In this document: one piece after another, positions 1 to 5,048 of the stretch
Numbering within the stretch: position 1 is the first letter of the stretch
Layout of the letters: each line of letters starts with the position of its first letter
Source: Acidobacteriota bacterium
GTDB lineage: Bacteria > Acidobacteriota > Thermoanaerobaculia > Multivoradales > JAHEKO01
NCBI GenBank assembly: GCA_029863825.1
Contig: JAOTUP010000199.1
Coordinates: 1 to 5,048 of the forward strand
Length of the DNA: 5,048 bases
Direction: 5' to 3'
Made by a program: the position numbers and the translations under genes
Notes under the pieces: generated by a model
Told to the model about the DNA's origin: nothing
The model's input: only the letters and a program-made list of their open reading frames with translations
The model's database searches: none

Positions 1-374
1 GCTCCGCCGAGCGAGAAGAGGACGACGAGGAGGCCGACGACGATCTCGCCGCGACCACCACACAGGGCGACGATGGCGTTGATCGAAGTCTCGACGGCCC
101 CGGTGGCGTTGATGACCCCGAATGCGCCACCGATGAGAAAGATGTAGAAGACGATGTGAGCCGTCTCCAGGAGGCCCTCGGGATAGGCCATGAAGACATC
201 GATGACGCCGGCCGGATTCGACTCGAGCCGGGTAAAGGAATCGGGTTCAACGAGCGTTCTCCCCCCGCTGTCGATGCGACTGAACTCACCGGCGGGAATC
301 AGGTGGGTGGCGACTGCCGCGAGCACCACCAGGCCGAAGAGGAGCGAGAATGTGTGTGGAACCCGGAGCTTCAT
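1..374 (-). CDS. YfcC/DcuC-type membrane transporter, N-terminal part (runs off the left edge)
   Basis: Translating the minus strand from the ATG at 374-372 gives 124 complete codons with no stop before the window edge. The protein begins MKLRVPHTFSLLFGLVVLAA and continues to HLIPAGEFSRID, a start I recognise as typical of the YfcC family (COG1288, related to DcuC and often annotated as a basic amino acid antiporter or C4-dicarboxylate carrier). Hydrophobic segments lie at about residues 8-27, 72-92 and 110-124, the last one cut. IGGAFGVINATGAVE (81-95) is a family-like stretch, and FSLGG (120-124) starts the next conserved loop. Family members are usually about 450-500 residues with a dozen or so membrane spans, so roughly a quarter is present. 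The ATG overlaps the TGA of the deacylase gene (ATGA, 371-374), with only a weak GAGG upstream, so translation is probably coupled. Its place at the end of an amino-acid-degrading operon suggests substrate uptake or exchange. The transported compound cannot be read from this fragment. Confidence 0.87.
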   Translation of the reverse strand, partial: MKLRVPHTFSLLFGLVVLAAVATHLIPAGEFSRIDSGGRTLVEPDSFTRLESNPAGVIDVFMAYPEGLLETAHIVFYIFLIGGAFGVINATGAVETSINAIVALCGGRGEIVVGLLVVLFSLGG

Positions 375-1579
375 GCCGCCTCGTCGCAGAATTCGAGCGC
401 GGTCACGGCGTAGAGCCGTGCAGCCTCCAGCACTTCGGCTGTCGGCACCGCCTCGCGGGGCGAGTGGGCAACGGCCAGATCTCCCGGTCCCATGATGATG
501 GTCGGAATGTCGCCGAAGGCCGACAGCAACGCTCCATCGGTCCACGCGGGGAAGGCGCCGAACTCCGCGCGCACGCCGCGGACTTGGCGGTAGGCTGCCG
601 CCGCGGCGAGCGCCACGGGATCGTCGGCCGGCGTCGAGAGGGCAACATGTTCGAGCGTAGCCATGCCGCCCGGCAGCCGCCGCAATTCGCTCGTCAAACC
701 CGGCATCTCGGACTCGACTCTTCGCATGAGCTCCTGCAGCTCGCCGGAGATGAGTGCGTAATCCTCACCAGGGACGGATCTCCGATCGGCCTGGAGAGTG
801 CAGAGGGCGGCAACCGTGGACGGCTGATCACCGCCGGCAATAGTGCCGACGTTGAAGGTGGGCGATCCGAGCAGAGGATCGACCCGGTTCCGCCAGCGCG
901 CAGCGAGCTCGGTGCGCGCCAGGTCGAGGAATCTCGCGGCTGCGGCAATGGCGTTGATGCCCGCCTCGGGCGTTCCGCCGTGGGCCGCGGCACCCCGGAA
1001 GATGATTTCCAGCCACTCCAGTCCCTTGTGACCCAGACAGACCCGGTTCCGGGTCGGCTCACCGACAATGGCGCCGTCGGCGGTGAATCCGTCGGCGATG
1101 AGCGCCTCGGCTCCCAGGCTCTCCATCTCCTCGTCGATCACGGCAGCCAGGGTGACGCGACCGCGGTGGGGGAGGCTGCACCGCGCCAGCGCCACCAGGG
1201 TCGCTGCCTTTGCCGCCAGGGCACCTTTCATATCGACGGCGCCCCGGCCCAGCACCATCCCGTCTCTGAGCTCACCGGAGAAGCCGAAGCCGGGCTCTCC
1301 GGCGTTGAGGGGCACCGTGTCCATGTGGCCGCAGAGCAGCAGGTGTGGGCCCGGAGCGCCGCTGCCGACGGTGCAGAGCAGATTGGGACGTCCATCGGCG
1401 ACCTCGTCGAGCCGCGGCTCGAGCCCGTGCTGCTCGAGGTGGGAAGCCAGCGCGGTCGCGAGCGCCGCTTCCTGCTTCTCGATGCCCCGATGACTCGGAA
1501 TGCGAATGAGAGCGCTCAGAAGATCGAGTGGTCCAGCACGATCGATTTCGGCAAAGAGCCGCTCTTCCAGCGCCGTCAT
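371..1579 (-). CDS. M20 family metallo-deacylase (ArgE/DapE/acetylornithine deacetylase-like)
   Basis: This is a 402-residue protein starting MTALEERLFAEIDRAG. The reading frame is open 33 codons further upstream, but that stretch lies inside the aminotransferase gene and has no family character. The ATG at 1579 overlaps the preceding TGA (ATGA), so I chose it. The M20 signature is complete: GHMDTVP with H85 and D87; GRGAVDMKG with the bridging D116; IDEE with catalytic E150 and metal ligand E151; GEPT with E174; AAHGG with H200 in the dimerisation (lid) domain; and AHSPRE with H372. Roughly, residues 1-175 and 290-402 form the zinc peptidase domain and 180-290 the lid domain. The length is normal for the family. 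The reaction is hydrolysis of an amide to free an amino acid, with two metal ions, in the cytoplasm. Lying between an omega-aminotransferase and a transporter, it more likely removes an acyl group from an imported N-acyl amino acid than serves arginine or lysine biosynthesis. N-acetylornithine is a reasonable guess; carboxypeptidase or dipeptidase activity is an alternative. Confidence 0.92.
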   Translation of the reverse strand: MTALEERLFAEIDRAGPLDLLSALIRIPSHRGIEKQEAALATALASHLEQHGLEPRLDEVADGRPNLLCTVGSGAPGPHLLLCGHMDTVPLNAGEPGFGFSGELRDGMVLGRGAVDMKGALAAKAATLVALARCSLPHRGRVTLAAVIDEEMESLGAEALIADGFTADGAIVGEPTRNRVCLGHKGLEWLEIIFRGAAAHGGTPEAGINAIAAAARFLDLARTELAARWRNRVDPLLGSPTFNVGTIAGGDQPSTVAALCTLQADRRSVPGEDYALISGELQELMRRVESEMPGLTSELRRLPGGMATLEHVALSTPADDPVALAAAAAYRQVRGVRAEFGAFPAWTDGALLSAFGDIPTIIMGPGDLAVAHSPREAVPTAEVLEAARLYAVTALEFCDEAA

Positions 1580-2904
1580 GTGCCGCTCAGAACGCTGTCG
1601 AGGATGGCGATGGCGGCATCCGCCTCTGCTTTGGTGACGACCAGCGGTGGTGCGATGCGGATGCAACTCGTACCGCACCCCAAAAGCGCTAGGCCCTTTT
1701 CAAAAGCGCGGTGGAGCACGCGATCGAGAAGCTCGTGGTCCGGTTCTCTGGTCTCGCGGTCCTTGACCAGGTCGACGGCGATCATGAGACCGAGACCGCG
1801 AACGTCTCCTATGACTCGATGCCTGCTCTGCAGTTCGCGCAAACCCGCGAGAAGATGCGTGCCCATGTCGGCCGCGTTGTCGATCAGGCCGCCTTCCAGC
1901 AGATCGAGCGTTGCCATTGCTGCAGCGCAGGAGACGGGATTGCCGCCGAAAGTGCTGCCGTGACCGCCGGATCGCCATTGCATGATCTCTTCCTTGGCGA
2001 CGACCGCAGAGATCGGCATGCCCGAGGCAATCCCCTTGGCCAGCACCATGATGTCCGGCTCGATGCCGAAGTGCTCACACGCGAAGAGCCGACCGGTGCG
2101 ACCGAAGCCCGTCTGCACCTCGTCGGCGACGAGAAGAATCCCGTGGTCGCCGGCGATCGTCGCCAGCCGCTCGAGAAACTCTCGCTTCGGCACGTGATAG
2201 CCGCCCTCGCCCAGAATCGGCTCGACGACGATGGCGGCGATCTCGTCGGGCGGTGCGATAGTGGAGAACAGGGTCTCCTCGAGGAGGTCGAGACAGTCGA
2301 TGCTGCAGGTGTCGGGGTGCCGATTGACCGGACAGCGGTAGCAGGTGGCGTAGTGGGTGTGGTGGACCTCCGGCAGAAACGGCGCGTAGCCCCGGCGCTG
2401 AACGGCCTTGCTCGCGGTCAGTGACACGGCGCCCATGGTTCGGCCGTGAAAGGCGCCGAAGAAACCCACGACCTTCTGGCGGCCGGTTCGCAGCCGCGCC
2501 AGCTTGATCGCCGTCTCGACGGCTTCGGCGCCCGAGTTGGCGAAATAGACCTTCTTCCTGGTCGGGCCCGGGGCGACGGCGGCGAGCCGTTCGGCAAGGT
2601 CGATGACATGCGGGTACGAGAAGTCGATGGCGCAGAGATGGAGCAAACGCTCCGCCTGGCTTTGGATGGCGGCCACGACCTGCGGATGGCAGTGCCCCGT
2701 GGCGCAGACCGCGATGCCAGCCGCGAAATCGAGGAATCGATTGCCGTCGACGTCGATCAGTGTCGTGCCGACGGCGCGTTCGACGACCAGCGGATAGTCC
2801 TTGACGTAGTTCTGCGACAGCCAGGTCTGCTCGCGCTCCAGCAGAGCCTTGGCCCGAGGTCCCGGCAGTGACGTGCGGATGTCGATTGCGTCGATGGGGC
2901 TCAT
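1576..2904 (-). CDS. Class III PLP-dependent aminotransferase (GABA/ornithine/acetylornithine aminotransferase group)
   Basis: A 442-residue fold-type I aminotransferase. Visible landmarks are LPGPRAKALLERE (13-25), DVDGNRFLDFAAGIAV (51-66), the phosphate-binding NSGAEAVETAIKLAR (123-137), FHGRTMG (152-158), VADEVQTGFGRTGR (259-272) with D261 for the pyridine nitrogen, AKG with Schiff-base lysine K290, GSTFGGNP (316-323) and the late IRIAPPL (415-421). The N-terminal LPGPxAK pattern and a CYRCP segment (188-192) place it, as I recall, with the archaeal-type '4-aminobutyrate/acetylornithine aminotransferase family' branch, which includes ornithine aminotransferases and some amino-acid racemases. 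It should move an omega-amino group from ornithine, GABA, lysine or similar to 2-oxoglutarate; the exact donor is not determined. The start at ATG 2904 fits the family's N-terminus; AGAAGG lies just upstream at rather short spacing (about 3 nt). An open extension of 49 codons runs back into the dehydrogenase gene and was rejected. A weak inverted repeat (CTCTC/GAGAG, 2912-2930) overlaps the SD. It is 26 bp downstream of the dehydrogenase and overlaps the deacylase by 4 bp. Confidence 0.94.
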   Translation of the reverse strand: MSPIDAIDIRTSLPGPRAKALLEREQTWLSQNYVKDYPLVVERAVGTTLIDVDGNRFLDFAAGIAVCATGHCHPQVVAAIQSQAERLLHLCAIDFSYPHVIDLAERLAAVAPGPTRKKVYFANSGAEAVETAIKLARLRTGRQKVVGFFGAFHGRTMGAVSLTASKAVQRRGYAPFLPEVHHTHYATCYRCPVNRHPDTCSIDCLDLLEETLFSTIAPPDEIAAIVVEPILGEGGYHVPKREFLERLATIAGDHGILLVADEVQTGFGRTGRLFACEHFGIEPDIMVLAKGIASGMPISAVVAKEEIMQWRSGGHGSTFGGNPVSCAAAMATLDLLEGGLIDNAADMGTHLLAGLRELQSRHRVIGDVRGLGLMIAVDLVKDRETREPDHELLDRVLHRAFEKGLALLGCGTSCIRIAPPLVVTKAEADAAIAILDSVLSGT

Positions 2905-2930
2905 GGTCCTTCTCTCATGACTTTCGAGAG

Positions 2931-4502
2931 CTACTCCATGATGGTGCGGCTCTGCTCGCGCAGGAACTGCTGTACATAGTAGGGGCCGCAGCCCCCTTTG
3001 CCGGTCGAGCCACTGGCCTTCCAGCCGCAGAAGGGGTTCACTCCCGGCCATGCGCCGGTGGTGGCGCCACTGCGCCGGTTTGCATACGTGACGCCGGCCT
3101 CGATGCGGTCGAAGAAGGTCTCGACCTCGCCGGCGTCTTCGCTGAAGATGCCGGCAGTGAGTCCGTATTCGGTACGATTCGCCGCCGTGATCGCTTCGTC
3201 GAAAGAGGCGACCTCGCCAAGACAGAGCACGGGGAGAAAGAGTTCTTCCGTGAAGAGGCGATGTCCGGCCGGAAGATCCGAGACCAGCGTCGGGGTAACG
3301 TAGTAGCCGTGCGCCAGGTCTCCCTCGTCGAGCCTGGTGCCGCCGTAGAGAATGGTGCCGTCCCGGTGAGCTTCGGCGGTCGCGCGCTCGAAGTTTCGAA
3401 AGGCGGCCTCGTTGATCAACGGGCCGAGAAACGTTTCACGCTGTCGAGGATCGCCGATCTTGAGAGATCGCATCTGTTCGATGAGAGCGTCCTTGAAGGC
3501 GGCGGCCACACTCCGGTCGACGTAGACGCGGCTGCAGGCGCTGCACTTCTGGCCGCCGAAACCGAAGGCGGAGCGCGCCACTCCTTCCGCGGCTTTCTCG
3601 AGGTCGGCATTGGCGGTGACAATCGCCGGGTTCTTGCCGCCCAGTTCCAGGTAGCACGGGCGGAGCGCGACGTCGTTGAACCGCCTGTAGATGGCTCTGC
3701 CCACGTCCCGGGAACCGGTGAAGACGAGGCCGGAGACGGTGGGGTTGGAGACCAGCTCTTCGCCGACGCTGCTTCCGGCGCCGGTGAGGAAGTTGACGGC
3801 GCCGCGCGGCAATCCCGCCGCAGCCAGAATCTCGTAGAGCATGAGGCCGGACGCGGGGGCGTCACTGGCCGGCTTGAGAACCACGGTGTTACCGGCAATC
3901 AGCGCGCCGGCCGACATGCCTGCCGCGAGGGCTACGGGGAAATTGAAAGGAGAGATCACGACCCAGACGCCGTAAGGACGAAGGACGTCGCGAGTGTTCT
4001 CGTTGGGAGCCAGGCGTCCCATCGGGCGAGAGAAGCCGTCCGCATCCCGAATCTGCTGGCAATAGTAGCGAATCAGGTCGGCAGCTTCCTCGGCGTCGGC
4101 AAGCGCTTCGGCGCGCGTCTTTCCGACTTCGATCGACATCAACGCCGCCAGCTCATTGCGGCGCGCGGTGATGGCATCCGCGGCTCGAAGCATGATCTGT
4201 ACGCGCTCAGGCCACGGAGTTGCGCTCCAGTCCGGAAAGGCCTCGGCGGCACCGTCGATGGCATGAGCGACGTCGGCTCGATTGGCCATCTGAAAAGTTC
4301 CAAGCAACACCCGTCGATCGATCGGCGATCGATTCTCGAACGTCTGCCGCATCGTCGAGGCCTTGCCGTGGATCCAGAGCGGATAGCTTGCGCCCAACGT
4401 TGAAGAGACCTCGGCGAGAGCACTTTCAAAGGCGAGGTGAACTTCTTCGGCGGGTGAGGTGAGGGTCGTGTAGGTGAAGCGGAACTCACTCGTCACGGAC
4501 AC
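2931..4502 (-). CDS. Aldehyde dehydrogenase, L-glutamate-gamma-semialdehyde (1-pyrroline-5-carboxylate) dehydrogenase type
   Basis: A 523-residue NAD(P)-dependent aldehyde dehydrogenase of normal length. Key parts are SPFNFP with oxyanion N187, LKP with cofactor-binding K210, FTGSRDVG (261-268) in the Rossmann domain, ELGGK with general base E286, GGQKCSACSR with nucleophile C320, and EELFLP (419-424) in place of the usual EEIFGP. The N-terminal FRFTYTTLTSP, the DLIRYYCQQI segment (142-151), GFGGQKCSACSRVYVD and the C-terminal NRRSGATTGAWPGVNPF (475-491) plus GPYYVQQFLREQS together point to the P5C dehydrogenase branch. The expected reaction is glutamate semialdehyde to glutamate; a related semialdehyde is possible. 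I chose the GTG start at 4502 because AGGGGAGGAA ends 4 nt before it, and the family-like sequence begins within a few residues. Alternatives are GTG 4496 and an in-frame ATG at 4628, which adds 42 Cys/Arg/Pro-rich residues without family character. It is the promoter-proximal gene, followed by the aminotransferase whose product it would oxidise. Cysteines at 492 and 505 sit in the usually glycine-rich C-terminal loop. Confidence 0.95.
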   Translation of the reverse strand: MSVTSEFRFTYTTLTSPAEEVHLAFESALAEVSSTLGASYPLWIHGKASTMRQTFENRSPIDRRVLLGTFQMANRADVAHAIDGAAEAFPDWSATPWPERVQIMLRAADAITARRNELAALMSIEVGKTRAEALADAEEAADLIRYYCQQIRDADGFSRPMGRLAPNENTRDVLRPYGVWVVISPFNFPVALAAGMSAGALIAGNTVVLKPASDAPASGLMLYEILAAAGLPRGAVNFLTGAGSSVGEELVSNPTVSGLVFTGSRDVGRAIYRRFNDVALRPCYLELGGKNPAIVTANADLEKAAEGVARSAFGFGGQKCSACSRVYVDRSVAAAFKDALIEQMRSLKIGDPRQRETFLGPLINEAAFRNFERATAEAHRDGTILYGGTRLDEGDLAHGYYVTPTLVSDLPAGHRLFTEELFLPVLCLGEVASFDEAITAANRTEYGLTAGIFSEDAGEVETFFDRIEAGVTYANRRSGATTGAWPGVNPFCGWKASGSTGKGGCGPYYVQQFLREQSRTIME

Positions 4503-4506
4503 TGGA

Positions 4507-4516
4507 TTCCTCCCCT
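4507..4516 (-). promoter_or_regulatory. Strong Shine-Dalgarno site of the aldehyde dehydrogenase gene
   Basis: On the minus strand AGGGGAGGAA precedes GTG 4502; GGAGG to GTG is 6 nt. This is the strongest ribosome binding site in the window and decides the start in favour of GTG 4502 over the upstream in-frame ATG 4628, which has none. Confidence 0.8.
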
Positions 4517-4624
4517 GATGATGGTTTCTTCTTCGGGTGCGGTGAGCTGCCTCGTTGGGCCCGGGTCGGGGGGGCTGGATGCATTTCGTGTTGCACGGGT
4601 GGGCGCCGAAACAGCGCGAGGATA

Positions 4625-4655
4625 CCATGATGTGGATACACGTAGCACAATATGG
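4625..4655. promoter_or_regulatory. Second, weaker pair of operator-like elements near the operon promoter
   Basis: CCATGATGTGG (4625-4635) and GCACAATATGG (4645-4655) begin exactly 20 bp apart. The second, read on the minus strand, is CCATATTGTGC, sharing CCATAT-N2-TG with both elements next to iclR. The pair overlaps the proposed -10 and transcription start of the four-gene operon. The first copy keeps only the CCA-N5-TGG frame, so it is the less certain of the two. Confidence 0.35.
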
Positions 4656-4677
4656 TACTGACAGAGCCGAACATCAA
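4649..4677 (-). promoter_or_regulatory. Candidate sigma70-type promoter for the four-gene operon
   Basis: On the minus strand TTGATG (4677-4672) and CATATT (4654-4649) are separated by 17 bp; each matches the -35 or -10 consensus at four of six positions. A transcript would start near 4642 and carry a leader of about 140 nt before GTG 4502. The match is moderate and the host sigma factor preferences are unknown. The -10 overlaps one of the proposed operator elements (4645-4655). Confidence 0.3.
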
Positions 4678-4685
4678 CCGGCGGA

Positions 4686-4728
4686 TGGGATAGGGTCCCA
4701 TATACTGGTGCAACGAGCCATATGATGG
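4686..4728. promoter_or_regulatory. Probable IclR-type operator array with 20-bp period next to iclR
   Basis: Two 15-bp TGG-N9-CCA frames begin 20 bp apart (4686-4700 and 4706-4720), and a further TGG follows at 4726-4728. The whole therefore reads TGG-N9-CCA-N5-TGG-N9-CCA-N5-TGG. The first frame is a perfect inverted repeat, ATGGGA-N5-TCCCAT when extended to 4685-4701. The CCA-N5-TGG parts are CCATATACTGG (4698-4708) and CCATATGATGG (4718-4728). As I recall, the E. coli IclR consensus is TGGAAATNATTTCCA, which has the same TGG-N9-CCA frame. The array covers the candidate -10 and the start codon, which fits autorepression. Confidence 0.5.
4701..4706 (+). promoter_or_regulatory. Candidate -10 box of the IclR-family gene
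   Basis: TATACT matches the sigma70 -10 consensus at five of six positions and lies 15 nt before ATG 4722. No recognisable -35 box lies 15-19 bp upstream, where the inverted repeat 4686-4700 and GC-rich sequence are found. If used, the transcript would begin about 9 nt before the start codon. That would be almost leaderless and would agree with the absence of an SD. Confidence 0.35.
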
Positions 4729-5048
4729 TTAGGCACGGCCCACCAGAAGGAGCGCAATCGGTTGGGCGCGCTCTCAAGCTCCTGAAGGCTTTTTCTCGGC
4801 ACACGCCCGAGTTGGGCTTGGCGGCGCTGTGCGAGCGGGCCGGGTTGACGCGCACGACCGCGCATCGACTTCTTGCGGCCCTGGTCAGCGAGGGTATGGT
4901 CAGTCGAAACCCGATGACCGGTCGCTACCGCCTGGGTCCCGCTGTGATTGCCCTCGGAACCCTCGCCCTGCAAAGCGACGATCTGCGTGCTGTCGTGCAG
5001 CCGGAGCTCGAGTCCCTGGCGGCCGAGACCGGTGAGACAGCCACGTTG
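4722..5048 (+). CDS. IclR family transcriptional regulator, N-terminal part (runs off the right edge)
   Basis: From the ATG at 4722, 109 codons are open to the window edge. Residues 11-73 form the IclR winged helix-turn-helix: AQSVGRALKLLKAFSR, LAALCERAGLTRTTAHRLLAALVSEGMV (HTH about 33-60) and a wing NPMTGRYRLGP (63-73). A linker helix follows (AVIALGTLALQSDD), and QPELESLAAETGETATL (93-109) begins the effector-binding domain; the remaining half or more is outside the window. IclR proteins act as dimers or tetramers and repress or activate nearby catabolic operons in response to a small molecule. Transcribed away from the four-gene operon, it is very likely its regulator, and possibly its own. 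Two consecutive ATGs (4722, 4725) are possible starts; neither has a convincing SD. A good GAAGGAG at 4746-4752 has no in-frame start after it and would remove conserved sequence. The effector is probably a pathway substrate or intermediate, but that is inference. Confidence 0.94.
   Translation, partial: MMVRHGPPEGAQSVGRALKLLKAFSRHTPELGLAALCERAGLTRTTAHRLLAALVSEGMVSRNPMTGRYRLGPAVIALGTLALQSDDLRAVVQPELESLAAETGETATL

Larger units (their letters stand above)
4503..4721. other. Divergent intergenic region (219 bp)
   Basis: This gap separates the leftward operon from the rightward regulator. Its right half (about 4620-4721) is less GC-rich than the flanking genes and holds the candidate promoters and operator elements listed separately. 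Its left half (4503-4620) would be the operon's 5' leader; it contains a run of seven G at 4568-4574 on the + strand and the SD site. I see no tRNA, no convincing riboswitch and no intrinsic terminator. Confidence 0.75.

Noticed and set aside
350..1963. 537-codon open frame on the + strand
   Set aside because: It lies opposite the deacylase and aminotransferase genes, which have full family motifs. Its protein is low-complexity Arg/Gly/Ala-rich with no recognisable domain; long antisense frames are expected at high GC.
1711..2424. 237-codon open frame on the + strand
   Set aside because: It is a shadow of the aminotransferase gene on the opposite strand, with no domain character.
2901..2918. 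Five-codon mini-frame (MREGP) between dehydrogenase and aminotransferase, its TGA overlapping the aminotransferase ATG
   Set aside because: It has no convincing ribosome site, and such tiny frames arise easily by chance.
2912..2930. CTCTC/GAGAG inverted repeat in the 26-bp gap before the aminotransferase
   Set aside because: Five-base arms with a 9-base loop and no T run are too weak for a terminator. It could mask the SD slightly, but the support is thin.
2868..4403. 511-codon open frame on the + strand
   Set aside because: It is antisense to the well-supported aldehyde dehydrogenase; the protein shows no family motif and has no ribosome site of note.
4568..4574. Run of seven G on the + strand
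   Set aside because: It is a single homopolymer with no neighbouring G runs spaced to form a clear quadruplex; not reportable on its own.
4489..4584. 31-codon upstream open frame on the minus strand overlapping the dehydrogenase start
   Set aside because: It has no SD, a Pro/Arg/Lys-rich chance-like composition, and no run of any one amino acid that would suggest attenuation.
4620..4639. Direct repeat GGATAC at 4620-4625 and 4634-4639
   Set aside because: The hexamers are short, with 14-bp spacing out of helical phase, and the pair is not repeated elsewhere in the gap.

Overview
The window is GC-rich, gene-dense bacterial DNA. It holds one divergently arranged catabolic locus. Four genes run leftward on the minus strand, and an IclR-type regulator runs rightward from the far end. 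Both outer genes are cut by the window edges. High GC, very tight gene packing and Shine-Dalgarno (SD) sites fit a high-GC bacterium. The sequence does not let me name the phylum; no rRNA, tRNA, mobile element or CRISPR array is present.

Layout in order of minus-strand transcription: (1) 4502-2931, an aldehyde dehydrogenase of the L-glutamate-gamma-semialdehyde (P5C) dehydrogenase type; (2) 2904-1576, a class III PLP aminotransferase of the GABA/ornithine/acetylornithine group; (3) 1579-371, an M20 metallo-deacylase of the ArgE/DapE type; (4) 374 to the left edge, the N-terminal part of a YfcC/DcuC-type membrane transporter. Genes 1 and 2 are 26 bp apart. Genes 2/3 and 3/4 each overlap by the 4 bases ATGA. 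This is strong evidence for a single, translationally coupled operon. The 219-bp gap at 4503-4721 separates it from the IclR regulator (4722 to the right edge).

The four products can be read as one pathway: import of an N-acylated (or otherwise blocked) basic amino acid, removal of the acyl group by the M20 enzyme, transfer of the omega-amino group to give a semialdehyde, and oxidation of that semialdehyde to a dicarboxylic acid. With ornithine as the amino acid, this is N-acyl-ornithine to ornithine to glutamate semialdehyde/P5C to glutamate. The family assignments are firm; the substrate is inference.

The most notable non-coding signal is in the divergent promoter region. TGG and CCA triplets alternate there as TGG-N9-CCA-N5-TGG-N9-CCA-N5-TGG (4686-4728, 20-bp period), and a second, weaker pair of related elements 20 bp apart lies at 4625-4655. 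The TGG-N9-CCA frame resembles known IclR-family operators, and the array covers the presumed iclR -10 box and start codon. It is a good candidate for the operator set of the regulator encoded beside it.
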